Shown: positions 47,394 to 56,936 of the stretch, in pieces
Numbering within the stretch: position 1 is the first letter of the stretch
How the letters are laid out: each line of letters begins with the position of its first letter
Assembly (NCBI RefSeq): GCF_031458255.1
Contig: NZ_JAVDYC010000001.1
Location: 2,489,001 to 2,553,000 of the forward strand
DNA: 64,000 nt
Source: Catenuloplanes niger
GTDB lineage: Bacteria; Actinomycetota; Actinomycetes; Mycobacteriales; Micromonosporaceae
Reading direction: 5' to 3'
Translations under genes and position numbers: made by a program
Notes under the pieces: model-generated
Told to the model about the DNA's origin: nothing
Seen by the model: the letters and a program-made list of their open reading frames with translations, nothing else
The model's database searches: none

Positions 47394-48545
47394 CTATGCC
47401 AGCGTGGCCCGGTCCGCCGCGGCGCGTCCCTCCCGCCAGCCCTCGTCGCTGTCGACGCGGGCGCCGCGGGCGCGTTCGGTGTGCGGGAAGACGCGGGCCA
47501 TCGTCTCCTGCACCCGCAGGTCGCGGGAGCGGAGCACCGGGAGCAGGTCGTCGCCGGCCGGGAGCGCGGCGCGTGCCGCGCGGGCCAGGCGTTCGCCGAT
47601 CCGGCCGGCGAACGCGACCAGGAACGACGCGCGGAACGCCTTCAGCCGGGACTTGCCGGCCTTGCCACCGGGCGGCTCGGTGCGGGACATCGCGCGCTGG
47701 GCCTGGACCAGCAGCGACGCGTGCAGCAGGTCGACCGCGTCGATGTCGGCGTCGAAGCCGAAGACGGTGGCGAAGCCGAGGTCGGGCGTCCAGACCGCGT
47801 GGCAGCGGTTGGCGCGGGCGACCGCGTGCAGCAGCGCGGCCTTCTCGCTCTCGTAGGGCGCGTCGACCGCGATCCGGCGGGCCAGCGGGACGACCTCGGC
47901 GTGGTCCGCGGTGAGCAGGGCCTCGTCCAGGCTGTGCCGAGTGATCATCTCCTGGGCCTTGGCGGTGTACGTCTCGGCCTCGGCCGGATAGTCGGTGGAC
48001 TCCGCCTTGGCGAGCAGCGCCCGCACGCGCTCCAGCACCCGGTTGTCCGACTTCTCGGGATTGCGCCGGGGCACGAACGTGCCCGGCGGCGGCATCAGGA
48101 TCTCGATCGGTGGCAGCGTGCGCAGCACCGTGAGCGTGGACAGGATCAGGTCGAGCACGGTCACCCGGTCGGCGCGCAGCCGCCGGCCCAGCTCGGACGG
48201 GTAGGAGTCGTCGGCCGGCCACCAGCGTTCCGCGCCGATCTCGGCGGCCTGCGCGGTCCAGCGCGGGTCCGCGTCCGGCGTCCGGTGCAGCTGGGCCGCG
48301 GCCGCGTCCGCGACCAGCCGGGCGGCGTCCGGGCCGGACCGGCGGGTCACCAGCCGGTGCAGCTCGACCGGCTGCCAGCCGGAGCGGAACAGCCGTTCCG
48401 TGGCCTGGCGCAGCGCGGCGGCCAGGGCCGGGTCGACGTCCGCGGGCGGCAGCACGGTCAGCTCGTCCAGGCCCGTCTCATAGCCGTTCGCGCCGCCCAG
48501 GATCGCCTTGATCAGGTCCGCGGCCGAGGTCCCCGTCGTCGTCAC
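47394..48545 (-). CDS. DUF2786 domain protein
   Basis: A 383-aa cytoplasmic protein. The middle holds the DUF2786 segment RVLERVRALLAKAESTDYPAEAETYTAKAQEMITRHSL (two adjoining pieces). The following part, around 255-320, has a metal-site-like or nuclease-like helical region with YESEKAALLHAVARANRCHAVW. N-terminal 120 residues are helical and not recognised. Function of the family is unknown. The GTG at 48545 opens MTTTGTSAADLIKAILGG. A degraded piece resembling the GC-rich element may lie just downstream, near 47339-47390. Confidence 0.8.
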   Translation of the reverse strand: MTTTGTSAADLIKAILGGANGYETGLDELTVLPPADVDPALAAALRQATERLFRSGWQPVELHRLVTRRSGPDAARLVADAAAAQLHRTPDADPRWTAQAAEIGAERWWPADDSYPSELGRRLRADRVTVLDLILSTLTVLRTLPPIEILMPPPGTFVPRRNPEKSDNRVLERVRALLAKAESTDYPAEAETYTAKAQEMITRHSLDEALLTADHAEVVPLARRIAVDAPYESEKAALLHAVARANRCHAVWTPDLGFATVFGFDADIDAVDLLHASLLVQAQRAMSRTEPPGGKAGKSRLKAFRASFLVAFAGRIGERLARAARAALPAGDDLLPVLRSRDLRVQETMARVFPHTERARGARVDSDEGWREGRAAADRATLA

Positions 48546-48555
48546 GCGGGCAAGG

Positions 48556-51198
48556 TTACGTGGCGGTGATCGTCGACGAGCCGACGGCGTGCGCGGCCGG
48601 GTTCAGCGTCAGCGTCTGGGGGCCGGACGTGGTGAGCGTGACCGGCCCGAGCGTCACCAGCTGCGCGGCCGTGCCGGACCGGCTCGCCAGCAGCGCACCG
48701 TCCGGGCCGCGCAGCTGGTACGCCGTGGTGCCGGTCCCGGCCTCGATCACCACCGTGACCGCCTGCCCGGCCACGCCGTCGATCGTGACCACCGCGTTCT
48801 GCCCGGGCACGGCGACCGTGACGGCCACCGGACCGCCACCGACCGTGACGGACGCGGACGCGTCCGGTGGCACGGCGTGGACCTGCAGCGTCGCGGAGCC
48901 GACCGCGGCGCCGGCCGGGTTGATCACCACGCGGTAGACGCCGGCCACCGGCAGCGTCACGGTGTCGGCGAAGCAGGCCGCGCCGCAGGAGCCGACGGTG
49001 CCGAGCGTGCTGCCGTCCGGGCCGCGCAGCGTCGTGGTGGCGGTGCCGAACGTGCCGCCGGAGAGCCGGACCGAGACCCGCGCGCCCGCGTCGCCCCGGA
49101 ACGACACCACCGCGTTCTGGCCGGGCGTGCCGGTCCGCACGCCGACCGCGGCGCCGCCGGCCGTCGCGTCGACGGCCGCGTCCAGCACGTCGAAGACCTC
49201 CGCGGTGATCCCGCCGACCGCGGCGCCGAGCGGGTCGACGACCAGCGTGTACGTGCCGGCCACGTCCGCCGTGACGGTGTCCAGGAAGCAGGTGACGCCG
49301 CAGTACACCGGGTTGACCAGCCAACTCCCGTCCGGGCGGCGCAGGCCGGCCGAGGCGCCCGACGAACCGCCGAACGTGCCGCCGCCGAGCCGGGCGGCGA
49401 GCCGCTGCCCGGCCGCCGCGTCGAACACCACCGCCGCGCCCTGGCCCGGCGTGCCGGTGGTGACCGTCACCGGGCCACCGCCCGGCGCGGCGCGCGCGAC
49501 CGCGTCGGCCGGCACCGCGTGCACCGTGACCGTGATGCCGCCGGTCTCCGCGCCCTGCGGGTCCAGCGCGATCCGGTACACGCCGTCCAGCGCGGCCGGG
49601 CCGGCGTCGAACGCGCAGCCGCTCGCGCACTGGAACAGCGCCAGGTCGACGCCGGACGGGTCCCGCAGGTAGGCCGGCGCGTTGCCGAACGTACCGCCGG
49701 TGAGCTGGATGAACGTCCGGTCGCCGCGCGAGACCGCGAAGTCCGCGAACGCGTTCTGCCCCGGCACCGTCGTGGTCAGCGACACCGGGTCGCCGCCGGG
49801 CACCGCGGTCACCACGGCGTCGGCCGGCACGTCGTGCACCCGCACCGTGATCGACCCGGTGTGCGAGCCGTCCGGGTCGACGAGCAGCGTGTATCGACCG
49901 TCCGCCGGCAGCGACCGGACGTCCAGGAAGCACGAGACGGCACAGGACGCGGACGCCAGCGCGGTGCCGCCCGGCCCGCGCAGCGACGCCGTGGCCCTGC
50001 CCAGCGAGCCCTTCGTGAGCACGGCCGACACGTGCTGCTTCGCGGCGCCGGTGAAGACCACGGCCGCGTTCTGCCCGGCCTCGGCGATGGTCAGCGTGAC
50101 CGGGTCGCCGCCCGGCACCACGCCGACGAGCACGTCCGGTGCGGAGACCGTGATCGTGACGACCGCGGTGCCGGTCTGCGCGCCGGCCGGGTCGAGCAGC
50201 ACGGTGTGCGTGCCGGACGCGGTCAGCGGCACGCCGGTCAGCGCGCAGTCGCGGGCGCACTCGCCGGTCACCAGCGTCTCGCCGGCCGGCCCGTGCAGCG
50301 AGATGCGCCCGGTGCTGAAGCCGCTCTCGGTGACCGCGACCGTGACCCGGTCGCCCGCGTCCGCGTCGAAGAGCACGCGCGCGTTCTGCCCCGGTGCCGT
50401 GGTGGTGACCGGCGCGGGCCGGCCGATCCCGGTGGTCGCCTCGACGTCCGCCGGCACGTCCAGCACCTGCGCGGTCAGCGCGCCGGTCCGCACGCCGGAC
50501 GGGCTGAGCAGCAGCCGGTGCTCACCGCCCGCGCGGAGCACGGTGGCGTCGATGTCGCACGGCACGTCGCAGATGCCGCCGCCGACCGGGACACCCGCCG
50601 GATCCAGCAGGTACGCCGTGATCGAGCCGACCGTGCCGGCGCTGACCCGGGTGAAGACGCGCTGCCCGGCCCGCCCCTCGAAGGCCAGGTACATGTCCTG
50701 GCCCGGCGCGTCCGTGGTGACCGTGGTGGCCGGGTCGCCGATCGTGTAGCCCGCGACCACGTCCGGCGGTACGTCGTGCAGCCGGACCGTGGCCACGCCG
50801 TACGAGGCCGGCGAGGCGTCCAGGTACACCGAGTACCGCCCGGCCACGGTCAGGTCCGCGGTGTCCAGCACGCACTCCACGCCGTTGCCGCAGGACACCT
50901 GACGCAGCGTGGCGCCGGAGGTGTCGCGCAGGTACACCCACATGCTGCCGAGCCGGATGTCGGTGATCTCGACCAGGGCACGCTGCCCGGCCCTGGCCGG
51001 GAACGACACGATCGCGTCCTGGCCCGGCTCGACCGTGCGCACCGTGACCGGGTCACCGCCCAGCTTCGCGCTCACCTCGATCGCGCCGGCCGCGGCGGAC
51101 GCGGTCTGGGTGCCGAGCCCGAGGAGCACCAGCACGGCCGCGATCAGCGCGACGCCCCGCCGGCGCTGCCGGAGCCTGTGTCTTCCGTGGTGACGCAC
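48556..51198 (-). CDS. Secreted protein of about eight beta repeats
   Basis: An 880-aa exported protein. A twin-Arg-rich signal segment (RRRGVALIAAVLVLLGLGTQTASA) is followed by about eight repeats of 95-105 residues. Each has PVTVxT, PGQNAxVxFxG, a GTFG turn, LRxPxG, a Cys pair (for example SCGAACFADTVTL), AGxYxLxxDPxGAxxG and a closing VPxD. The plan resembles the bacterial pre-peptidase C-terminal (PPC-like) beta sandwich, with a likely disulfide in most repeats; two central repeats have more drift and the last lacks the Cys pair. No enzyme domain is present, so an adhesive or cell-surface role is likely. No sortase motif or anchor follows the last repeat. Confidence 0.75.
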   Translation of the reverse strand: MRHHGRHRLRQRRRGVALIAAVLVLLGLGTQTASAAAGAIEVSAKLGGDPVTVRTVEPGQDAIVSFPARAGQRALVEITDIRLGSMWVYLRDTSGATLRQVSCGNGVECVLDTADLTVAGRYSVYLDASPASYGVATVRLHDVPPDVVAGYTIGDPATTVTTDAPGQDMYLAFEGRAGQRVFTRVSAGTVGSITAYLLDPAGVPVGGGICDVPCDIDATVLRAGGEHRLLLSPSGVRTGALTAQVLDVPADVEATTGIGRPAPVTTTAPGQNARVLFDADAGDRVTVAVTESGFSTGRISLHGPAGETLVTGECARDCALTGVPLTASGTHTVLLDPAGAQTGTAVVTITVSAPDVLVGVVPGGDPVTLTIAEAGQNAAVVFTGAAKQHVSAVLTKGSLGRATASLRGPGGTALASASCAVSCFLDVRSLPADGRYTLLVDPDGSHTGSITVRVHDVPADAVVTAVPGGDPVSLTTTVPGQNAFADFAVSRGDRTFIQLTGGTFGNAPAYLRDPSGVDLALFQCASGCAFDAGPAALDGVYRIALDPQGAETGGITVTVHAVPADAVARAAPGGGPVTVTTGTPGQGAAVVFDAAAGQRLAARLGGGTFGGSSGASAGLRRPDGSWLVNPVYCGVTCFLDTVTADVAGTYTLVVDPLGAAVGGITAEVFDVLDAAVDATAGGAAVGVRTGTPGQNAVVSFRGDAGARVSVRLSGGTFGTATTTLRGPDGSTLGTVGSCGAACFADTVTLPVAGVYRVVINPAGAAVGSATLQVHAVPPDASASVTVGGGPVAVTVAVPGQNAVVTIDGVAGQAVTVVIEAGTGTTAYQLRGPDGALLASRSGTAAQLVTLGPVTLTTSGPQTLTLNPAAHAVGSSTITAT

Positions 51199-51422
51199 GT
51201 CTACCCCTGACGGCCGAGCAGGTGGAATGCCAGCAAGCTAGTACACCGGCCGTCCACACACACCTGCCGTTTTTCGCACCGCCGAACCCGACCTGCGGTT
51301 ATGACCGTCGATGCCGGTCAACTGTGCCGGAACGGCCGCGCCCGCCGGGGCGATCGGAGGAGCACGGCGGTGGCCGAACGTCGTACCCGGGCGCCGGGCG
51401 AAAGGATCATGGGGGCATACGA

Positions 51423-51483
51423 GAACCGGCCACGACGGAAGCGGAGGGTCGTCCCTCCGCCGTCGGTCCGTCGTGGCCGGTTC
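51423..51483. terminator. Branched hairpin after glyS
   Basis: A 16-bp outer stem (GAACCGGCCACGACGG) encloses an inner 8-bp stem-loop, GCGGAGGG-TCGT-CCCTCCGC, separated by short bulges. It starts nine bases after the glyS stop. There is no T tract, as is common for actinobacterial terminators. Confidence 0.75.
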
Positions 51484-51491
51484 CGCGGACG

Positions 51492-52871
51492 TCAGCAGCC
51501 GGGAAGGCGCTCGATCAGGTAGGTCTCGATCCGGTCGAGGGACACCCGCTCCTGCTGCATGGTGTCGCGATTGCGGACCGTGACCGCGTTGTCCTGCAGC
51601 GTGTCGAAGTCGACCGTGACGCAGAACGGCGTGCCGATCTCGTCCTGGCGGCGGTAGCGACGGCCGATCGCCTGCGAGTCGTCGAACTCGACAACCCAGC
51701 GCTTACGCAGCGTGGCGGACAGCTCCTTCGCCTTAGGCGAGAGCTCCGGGTTGCGGGACAGCGGCAGCACCGCGACCTTGACCGGCGCGAGGCGCGGGTC
51801 GAAGCGCATCACCGTACGCGTGTCCATGCCGCCCTTGGTGTTCGGCGCCTGGTCCTCGTCGTACGCCTCGAGCAGGAACGCGAGCACCGCGCGGGTGAGG
51901 CCGGCGGCCGGCTCGATCACGTACGGCGTCCAGCGCTCCTTCTTCTCCTGGTCGAAGTAGGAGAGGTCGACGCCGGAGTGCTTGCTGTGCGTGGTCAGGT
52001 CGAAGTCGGTCCGGTTCGCCACGCCCTCCAGCTCGGAGAACTCGGTGCCGCCGAACATGAAGCGGTACTCGATGTCGACCGTGCGCTTCGAGTAGTGGGA
52101 GAGCTTCTCCTTGGGGTGCTCGTAGAAGCGCAGGTTCGACTCGGACAGGCCGAGGTCGAGGTACCAGTTCCAGCGCTCCTGCAGCCAGTACTCGTGCCAC
52201 TGCTCGTCCTCGCCCGGCTGGCAGAAGAACTCCATCTCCATCTGCTCGAACTCGCGGGTCCGGAAGATGAAGTTGCCCGGCGTGATCTCGTTGCGGAACG
52301 ACTTGCCGGTCTGCGCGATGCCGAACGGCGGCTTCTTGCGCGCGGCGGTCATCACGTTCGCGAAGTTCACGAAGATGCCCTGCGCGGTCTCCGGCCGCAG
52401 GTAGTGCAGGCCCTCGTCGGACTCGACCGCGCCGAGGAACGTCTTCATCAGGCCGTTGAACATGCGCGGCGGGCTGAACGTGCCCTTGTTGCCGCAGTTC
52501 GGGCAGTTGAGCTCCGACAGGTCGGTGGGCGTGCGGCCGTGCTTGGCCTCGAACGCCTCCTCCAGGTGGTCGGCCCGGAAGCGCTTGTGGCAGGACTGGC
52601 ACTCGGTCAGCGGGTCGACGAACGCGTCCAGGTGACCGGAGGCGGCCCAGACGTCCTTGGCCAGGATCACGGCGGAGTCGAGACCGACGACGTCGTCCCG
52701 CTGCTGGACCATGGTCTTCCACCACTGGCGGCGGACGTTCTCCTTCAGCTCGACGCCGAGCGGACCGTAGTCCCAGGCCGACCTCGTACCGCCGTAGATC
52801 TCGCTGGACGGGAAGACGAAGCCCCGGCGCTTGGCGAGGCTGACAACGGAGTCAATGCGATCGGCGGCCAT
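51492..52871 (-). CDS. glyS: Glycyl-tRNA synthetase (single-chain alpha2 type)
   Basis: A 459-aa class II synthetase charging tRNA-Gly. It has [22 protein letters not shown] at the N-terminus, a zinc-type insertion with CQSCHKRF and CPNCGNKG, motif 2 around [21 protein letters not shown], and motif 3 [13 protein letters not shown]. The C-terminal anticodon-binding domain follows ([20 protein letters not shown]). This is the archaeal/eukaryal-like form used by actinobacteria. GAAGGAA precedes the ATG; TATTCA about 40 bp upstream may be the -10. Being next to smtB-zur matches the arrangement in Mycobacterium tuberculosis. Confidence 0.97.
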   Translation of the reverse strand: MAADRIDSVVSLAKRRGFVFPSSEIYGGTRSAWDYGPLGVELKENVRRQWWKTMVQQRDDVVGLDSAVILAKDVWAASGHLDAFVDPLTECQSCHKRFRADHLEEAFEAKHGRTPTDLSELNCPNCGNKGTFSPPRMFNGLMKTFLGAVESDEGLHYLRPETAQGIFVNFANVMTAARKKPPFGIAQTGKSFRNEITPGNFIFRTREFEQMEMEFFCQPGEDEQWHEYWLQERWNWYLDLGLSESNLRFYEHPKEKLSHYSKRTVDIEYRFMFGGTEFSELEGVANRTDFDLTTHSKHSGVDLSYFDQEKKERWTPYVIEPAAGLTRAVLAFLLEAYDEDQAPNTKGGMDTRTVMRFDPRLAPVKVAVLPLSRNPELSPKAKELSATLRKRWVVEFDDSQAIGRRYRRQDEIGTPFCVTVDFDTLQDNAVTVRNRDTMQQERVSLDRIETYLIERLPGC

Positions 52872-52939
52872 GATTTCCTTCTACGCCGGCTGGCGGTCGG
52901 CGCTTTGAATAGGTGACGTCGGTGCGGAACCGTTAGAGG

Positions 52940-53572
52940 TTACCCCTGGGTTCCGCAGACTTCGAGCTGAGCCGTGCTCGTGTCCTGTACCAGGATGTAC
53001 TGCACCGTGACCTGCTGACCACCGGAATACGTGAGCTGCGCCGGCATCAGCAGTTCGTACGGATCGAGCTCGCCCAGCTGGTACGAGGAGATCACCGGCC
53101 GGCCGTCCATCGAGTCGATGAACTGCCGCCGGGTCTGGCTCGCCTGCTCCTCGTCGCACAGGTAGCTGTAGGCGAGCGAGTAGTCCTCGTCCGCCAGCGC
53201 GTCGAGGTACTCCCCCACCGAGGCCTGCGCCTGCTCGGTGAGCGCCTGCGTGGTGGTCAGCCCGATGCCGATCGCCGCGACCGCGCCACCGCCGCAGCAG
53301 AGCGCCGCGACGGCCGTGGCGATGCCGACGCCGAGCCAGATCCGCCCGGCCCGCCCCTCGACCGGCGGCGCGGGGAACGGCGGCGCCACACCGGGGCCGG
53401 GCGGAGGCGGCGGGGCCGGCACGCTCGGCGGGTTCGGCACCGCCTGCGCGTTCGGTCCGGTGAGCGGGGACGGCCCGGCAGCCGGGGCCGGCACGGCAGG
53501 CGCGGGCGGCGGCGGCTGGGTCGGGTTCGGCTCACCGGGCGTCGGCACGGCGTCGGGTCCGGCGAGGCTCAT
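52940..53572 (-). CDS. Single-pass membrane protein, Pro-rich N-terminus
   Basis: A 210-aa protein. Residues 1-75 are a Pro-rich cytoplasmic segment (NPTQPPPPAPAVPAPAAG), then one membrane helix (IWLGVGIATAVAALCCGGGAVAAIGIG). The extracytoplasmic domain (about 105-210) has a cystatin-like pattern seen in DUF4878-type proteins (ASVGEYLDALADEDYSLAYSYLCDEEQ; QVTVQYILVQD). Two Cys may form a disulfide (YLCDEE and LEVCGTQG). Function unknown. The ATG at 53572 has no clear ribosome site and may be leaderless. Confidence 0.72.
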   Translation of the reverse strand: MSLAGPDAVPTPGEPNPTQPPPPAPAVPAPAAGPSPLTGPNAQAVPNPPSVPAPPPPPGPGVAPPFPAPPVEGRAGRIWLGVGIATAVAALCCGGGAVAAIGIGLTTTQALTEQAQASVGEYLDALADEDYSLAYSYLCDEEQASQTRRQFIDSMDGRPVISSYQLGELDPYELLMPAQLTYSGGQQVTVQYILVQDTSTAQLEVCGTQG

Positions 53573-53595
53573 GGCGTCAACATTAATCGTTTGAT

Positions 53596-53937
53596 CTACC
53601 GATGCGGGTGCGCGGCCCGATCGCTGCCGGCCACTCGCACCTCGCCGCCCGGATCCGCGGTCGCCAGCTCCTCGAACGCGGACGGCTCGTCGATCGACTC
53701 GGCCATCAGCGGCACCGCGGCGATCTTGACGTCGAAGTCGCTCAGCGCCCGCCGGTAGGACCCGACCGACTCCCACTCGGTGACCAGGCTCCAGTGCGCC
53801 GGGTCGTCGAGCGCGCGGGTGAGCCGCCCGCCCGTGTAGCCCGGCCGCGCGGCCAGCGCCGCGAGCGCCGCGCGCCCCCGCTCCGCGAAGTGGTCGGCCG
53901 CGTCCTCGGCAACGACGAAGCGGTTGATGACTAGCAC
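53596..53937 (-). CDS. Antibiotic biosynthesis monooxygenase (ABM) domain protein
   Basis: A 113-aa dimeric ferredoxin-like-fold protein: VLVINRFVVAEDAADHFAERGRAALAALAARPGYTGGRL (two pieces), WSLVTEWESVGSYRRALSDFDVK. The ABM family includes small monooxygenases and heme-degrading proteins; the heme or substrate ligands cannot be judged here. The GTG at 53937 has GGGGA seven bases upstream. It ends 24 bp before the Pro-rich membrane protein gene and may be co-transcribed with it. Confidence 0.82.
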   Translation of the reverse strand: MLVINRFVVAEDAADHFAERGRAALAALAARPGYTGGRLTRALDDPAHWSLVTEWESVGSYRRALSDFDVKIAAVPLMAESIDEPSAFEELATADPGGEVRVAGSDRAAHPHR

Positions 53938-53998
53938 CGGTGAATCCCCTCGGCCGACAATCGAAACCCCCATACGGTACGACGAGAGCGAGATCCCC

Positions 53999-54223
53999 GT
54001 GTCCCGGCTGAACCCGACCGGCGTGTTCCTCGCCACGCTGCTGGTGGTGCTGCTCGGCCTGCTGATCCCCGGCCCGGCCGGCGGCGCGCTCCTGCTGCTG
54101 CTCACGGCCGCGGTGACCGCGCTGGCCGCGGCCGCCTGGCGGGTCACTCCCGCGACGCTGCGACCGGTGCGGATCGTGATGATCGCGCTGTTGCTCGCGG
54201 CCGCGCTCTGGAAGCTGACCTGA
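53999..54223 (+). CDS. Small three-helix membrane protein
   Basis: A 74-aa protein made of hydrophobic helices (NPTGVFLATLLVVLLGLLIP, GGALLLLLTAAVTALAAAAW, VRIVMIALLLAAALWKLT). The family is not recognised. The GTG at 53999 is preferred to an ATG at 53927: the codons between them have low third-position GC, and the earlier start would overlap the divergent ABM gene. It lies directly before znuA but ends before the Zur-box-like repeat, so it is unlikely to share that control. Confidence 0.6.
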   Translation: MSRLNPTGVFLATLLVVLLGLLIPGPAGGALLLLLTAAVTALAAAAWRVTPATLRPVRIVMIALLLAAALWKLT

Positions 54224-54244
54224 TCCCATGCATCCATGCGTCTT

Positions 54245-54281
54245 TGACAATGATTTCCACACTCCGGACAGTGGAAATCAT
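54245..54281 (+). promoter_or_regulatory. Zur-box-like operator at znuA start
   Basis: TGACAATGATTTCCA (54245-54259) closely matches the actinobacterial Zur box TGAAAATGATTTTCA. It is also the left half of an inverted repeat: ATGATTTCCAC, ten bases, GTGGAAATCAT, ending on the znuA ATG (54280). TTGACA at 54244-54249 fits a -35 box, which would put the transcript start close to the ATG. Zur binding here would block the promoter when zinc is plentiful. Confidence 0.7.
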
Positions 54282-55275
54282 GTCAAGCAGCAACACCCCC
54301 GGCTTCCGGACATCTAAGATATTTCGCCCGCGTCTGGCCGCCGTCGCCGCCACCGCGCTGCTCGGTGCCATGGCGCTGACCGCGTGCGGCGACGACGGCG
54401 GCGCGGCCGCGGCCCCCGGTGACAAGCTCGGCGTGGTCGCCGCGTTCTACCCGCTGCAGTTCGTTGCGGAGCGGGTCGGCGGCGACGCGGTCTCCGTCAC
54501 CAACCTGGTCAAGCCCGGCGCCGAGCCGCACGACCTGGAGCTGAACCCGCAGCAGGTCGGCCAGCTCACGGACGCGCAGCTGGTGGTCTACCTGAAGGGC
54601 TTCCAGCCGGCCGTGGACGAGGCGATCACGCAGAACAACGCGGACCGCGCGTTCGACGCCGGCTCCGCCGTGCCGCTGCTCCAGGCGACCGAGGGCGGGC
54701 ACGCGCACGAGGGCGAGGAGGAGCACGCGGAAGAGGAGGAGCACGCCGAGGAGGGCGGCACCGACCCGCACGTCTGGCTCGACCCGACCCGGCTGGCCAC
54801 GGTCGCCGACGCGGTCGCGGTCAAGCTCGCCGAGGCCGACCCGGACCACGCCGCGGACTACACCGCCCGCGCCGCCGCGCTGCGCACCGAGCTCACCGCG
54901 CTCGACACGGAGTTCAGCACCGGCCTGCAGACCTGCGCGCGCCGCGAGATCGTGACCAGCCACACCGCGTTCGCCTACCTGGCCGACCGCTACAAGCTGG
55001 AGCAGATCGGCATCTCCGGCATCTCCACCGAGGACGAGCCGTCGCCGCAGCGCCTCGCCGAGGTGGCCGCGGAGGCGAAGGAGCACGGCGCCACCACGAT
55101 CTTCTTCGAGACGCTGGTCAGCCCGAAGCTCGCGGAGACGATCGCGCAGGAGGTCGGCGCGAAGGCCGAGGTGCTGGACCCGCTGGAGGGCCTGGCCGAC
55201 GGCGCGAGCGGTGACTACTTCACCGTCATGAGGACGAATCTGGCGTCGCTGAAGACGGCACTAAGCTGCTCCTGA
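54280..55275 (+). CDS. znuA: Zinc ABC transporter binding lipoprotein
   Basis: A 331-aa metal-binding protein of the cluster A-I (ZnuA/TroA) family. The lipoprotein signal ends in the lipobox LTAC. The body shows [34 protein letters not shown] with a metal His, a His/Glu-rich loop [20 protein letters not shown], the metal site [10 protein letters not shown], and [13 protein letters not shown] with the third His. The His-rich loop is typical of zinc rather than manganese proteins. The ATG at 54280 follows the Zur-like operator; an upstream TTG in frame would place the operator inside the coding region. It is first of the zinc operon. Confidence 0.94.
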   Translation: MSSSNTPGFRTSKIFRPRLAAVAATALLGAMALTACGDDGGAAAAPGDKLGVVAAFYPLQFVAERVGGDAVSVTNLVKPGAEPHDLELNPQQVGQLTDAQLVVYLKGFQPAVDEAITQNNADRAFDAGSAVPLLQATEGGHAHEGEEEHAEEEEHAEEGGTDPHVWLDPTRLATVADAVAVKLAEADPDHAADYTARAAALRTELTALDTEFSTGLQTCARREIVTSHTAFAYLADRYKLEQIGISGISTEDEPSPQRLAEVAAEAKEHGATTIFFETLVSPKLAETIAQEVGAKAEVLDPLEGLADGASGDYFTVMRTNLASLKTALSCS

Positions 55276-56048
55276 TGGACATCGTCTCGGTTACGCACGG
55301 GGTGGTCGGCTACGACGGCCGCCCCGTGCTCCGTGACGTCTCGCTGACGGTCTCCGCCGGTGAGGTCGTCGCGGTGCTCGGCGCGAACGGCTCCGGCAAG
55401 TCAACATTGATCCGCACGATCCTCGGCCTGGTCCCGCTCTCCGGCGGCACCGTCTCGCTGTTCGGGACGCCGCAGCGGCGCTTCCGGCAGTGGCACCGGG
55501 TGGGTTACGTGCCGCAGCGCCTCGACGCCGGCGGCGGCGTGCCCGCGACCGTGGGTGAGGTGGTGGCGTCCGGGCGGCTGGCCCGCCGCGGCATCCTCCG
55601 CCCGCCGGGTGCGGCCGACCGGGCGGCGGTCGCGGCCGCGCTCGAGTCCGTCGGGCTCACCGGCCGCGCCAAGGACCCGGTCGCCACGCTCTCCGGCGGC
55701 CAGCAGCAGCGCACGCTGATCGCCCGCGCGCTGGCCGGCGAGCCGGAGCTGCTGGTGCTGGACGAGCCGACCGCGGGCGTGGACTCGGCCAGTCAGGTCG
55801 CGTTCGCGGACGCGCTCGGCGGGTTCCTGCGCACCGGTGGCACAGTGCTGCTGGTCGCGCACGAGCTGGGCCCGCTGCAGCCGCTGATCCGGCGCGCGGT
55901 GGTGGTGCACGACGGCCGCATCGCGTACGACGGGCCGGACGTCCCGGCGCCGGCCGGGCACCACGCGGAGGCCGGGCACGACCACCAGCACCAGCACTGC
56001 GCCGAGGACCCGAGCCTGGCGATCGTCCGAGGAGCGGTGGACCGGTGA
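55275..56048 (+). CDS. znuC: Zinc ABC transporter ATPase
   Basis: A 257-aa ATPase with Walker [11 protein letters not shown]-loop VGYVPQRLD, signature [16 protein letters not shown], Walker [13 protein letters not shown] and the switch His in VAHELG. The C-terminal end is His-rich ([18 protein letters not shown]), a feature seen in some zinc importers that may sense or buffer zinc. The ATG overlaps the znuA stop (TGATG). Confidence 0.95.
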   Translation: MDIVSVTHGVVGYDGRPVLRDVSLTVSAGEVVAVLGANGSGKSTLIRTILGLVPLSGGTVSLFGTPQRRFRQWHRVGYVPQRLDAGGGVPATVGEVVASGRLARRGILRPPGAADRAAVAAALESVGLTGRAKDPVATLSGGQQQRTLIARALAGEPELLVLDEPTAGVDSASQVAFADALGGFLRTGGTVLLVAHELGPLQPLIRRAVVVHDGRIAYDGPDVPAPAGHHAEAGHDHQHQHCAEDPSLAIVRGAVDR

Positions 56049-56920
56049 GCCTGTTCCAGTACGACTTCATGATCCGCGCGCTGATCGGTGCGCTGGTGAT
56101 CGGCCTCACCGCGCCCGCGCTCGGCATCTACCTGGTGCAGCGTCGGCTCTCCCTGATCGGCGACGGCATCGGGCACGTGGCGCTGACCGGCGTCGGCGTC
56201 GGCCTGCTCACCGGCCAGTCCCCGGTGCTCACCGCCGTGCTCGTGGCCGCGATCGGCGCGATCGGCGTGGAGCTGGTCCGCGAGCGCGGCCGTACCTCCG
56301 GCGATCTGGCCCTGGCCGTGCTCTTCTACGGCGGCATCGCGGGCGGCGTCGTGCTGGTCGGCCTCTCCCCCACCGGCACCGGCAACAGCCTCACCGCCTA
56401 CCTGTTCGGCAGCCTCACCACCACCTCGACCGGCGACCTGACCGTGATCGTGGTGCTCGGCCTGGCCGTGCTGGTCACCATGGTCGCGCTGCGCCCCGCG
56501 CTGTTCGCGGTCTGCCACGACGAGGAGTTCGCGCGGGTCTCCGGCCTGCCGGTCCGGGCGCTCAACCTGCTGCTCGCCGCGACCACCGCGGTCACGGTCA
56601 CGATCGCGATGCGCGCGGTCGGCCTGCTGCTGGTCAGCGCGCTGATGGTGGTTCCGGTCGCGGCCGCGCAGCAGGTCACCCGCGGCTTCCGGGCCACGAT
56701 GGCGCTGGCGATGCTGATCGGCGTGGTCTCGGCGGGCGCCGGGGTCACCCTCGCGGGGGAGGCGAACACCGCGCTCGGTGCCACGATCGTGCTGCTCACC
56801 ATCTCGGTCTTCCTCGGCCTGGCGATCGGCGCCGGCGTGTGGCGCCTGGTCCGCCGCCGGATGATCCCGGCCGCCCCGGTCAGCGCCGCCGAACCTCCGG
56901 ACGTGGTCCTCAACCATTGA
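56045..56920 (+). CDS. znuB: Zinc ABC transporter permease
   Basis: A 291-aa membrane protein of the ABC-3 family with about eight helices. It shows [42 protein letters not shown] (in two pieces), VAILFYGG-like [12 protein letters not shown], and [20 protein letters not shown], the loop that contacts the ATPase. GTGA overlap with znuC. It forms the import channel for zinc delivered by ZnuA. Confidence 0.95.
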   Translation: MSLFQYDFMIRALIGALVIGLTAPALGIYLVQRRLSLIGDGIGHVALTGVGVGLLTGQSPVLTAVLVAAIGAIGVELVRERGRTSGDLALAVLFYGGIAGGVVLVGLSPTGTGNSLTAYLFGSLTTTSTGDLTVIVVLGLAVLVTMVALRPALFAVCHDEEFARVSGLPVRALNLLLAATTAVTVTIAMRAVGLLLVSALMVVPVAAAQQVTRGFRATMALAMLIGVVSAGAGVTLAGEANTALGATIVLLTISVFLGLAIGAGVWRLVRRRMIPAAPVSAAEPPDVVLNH

Positions 56921-56936
56921 GTTGTACGGTTGCTGG

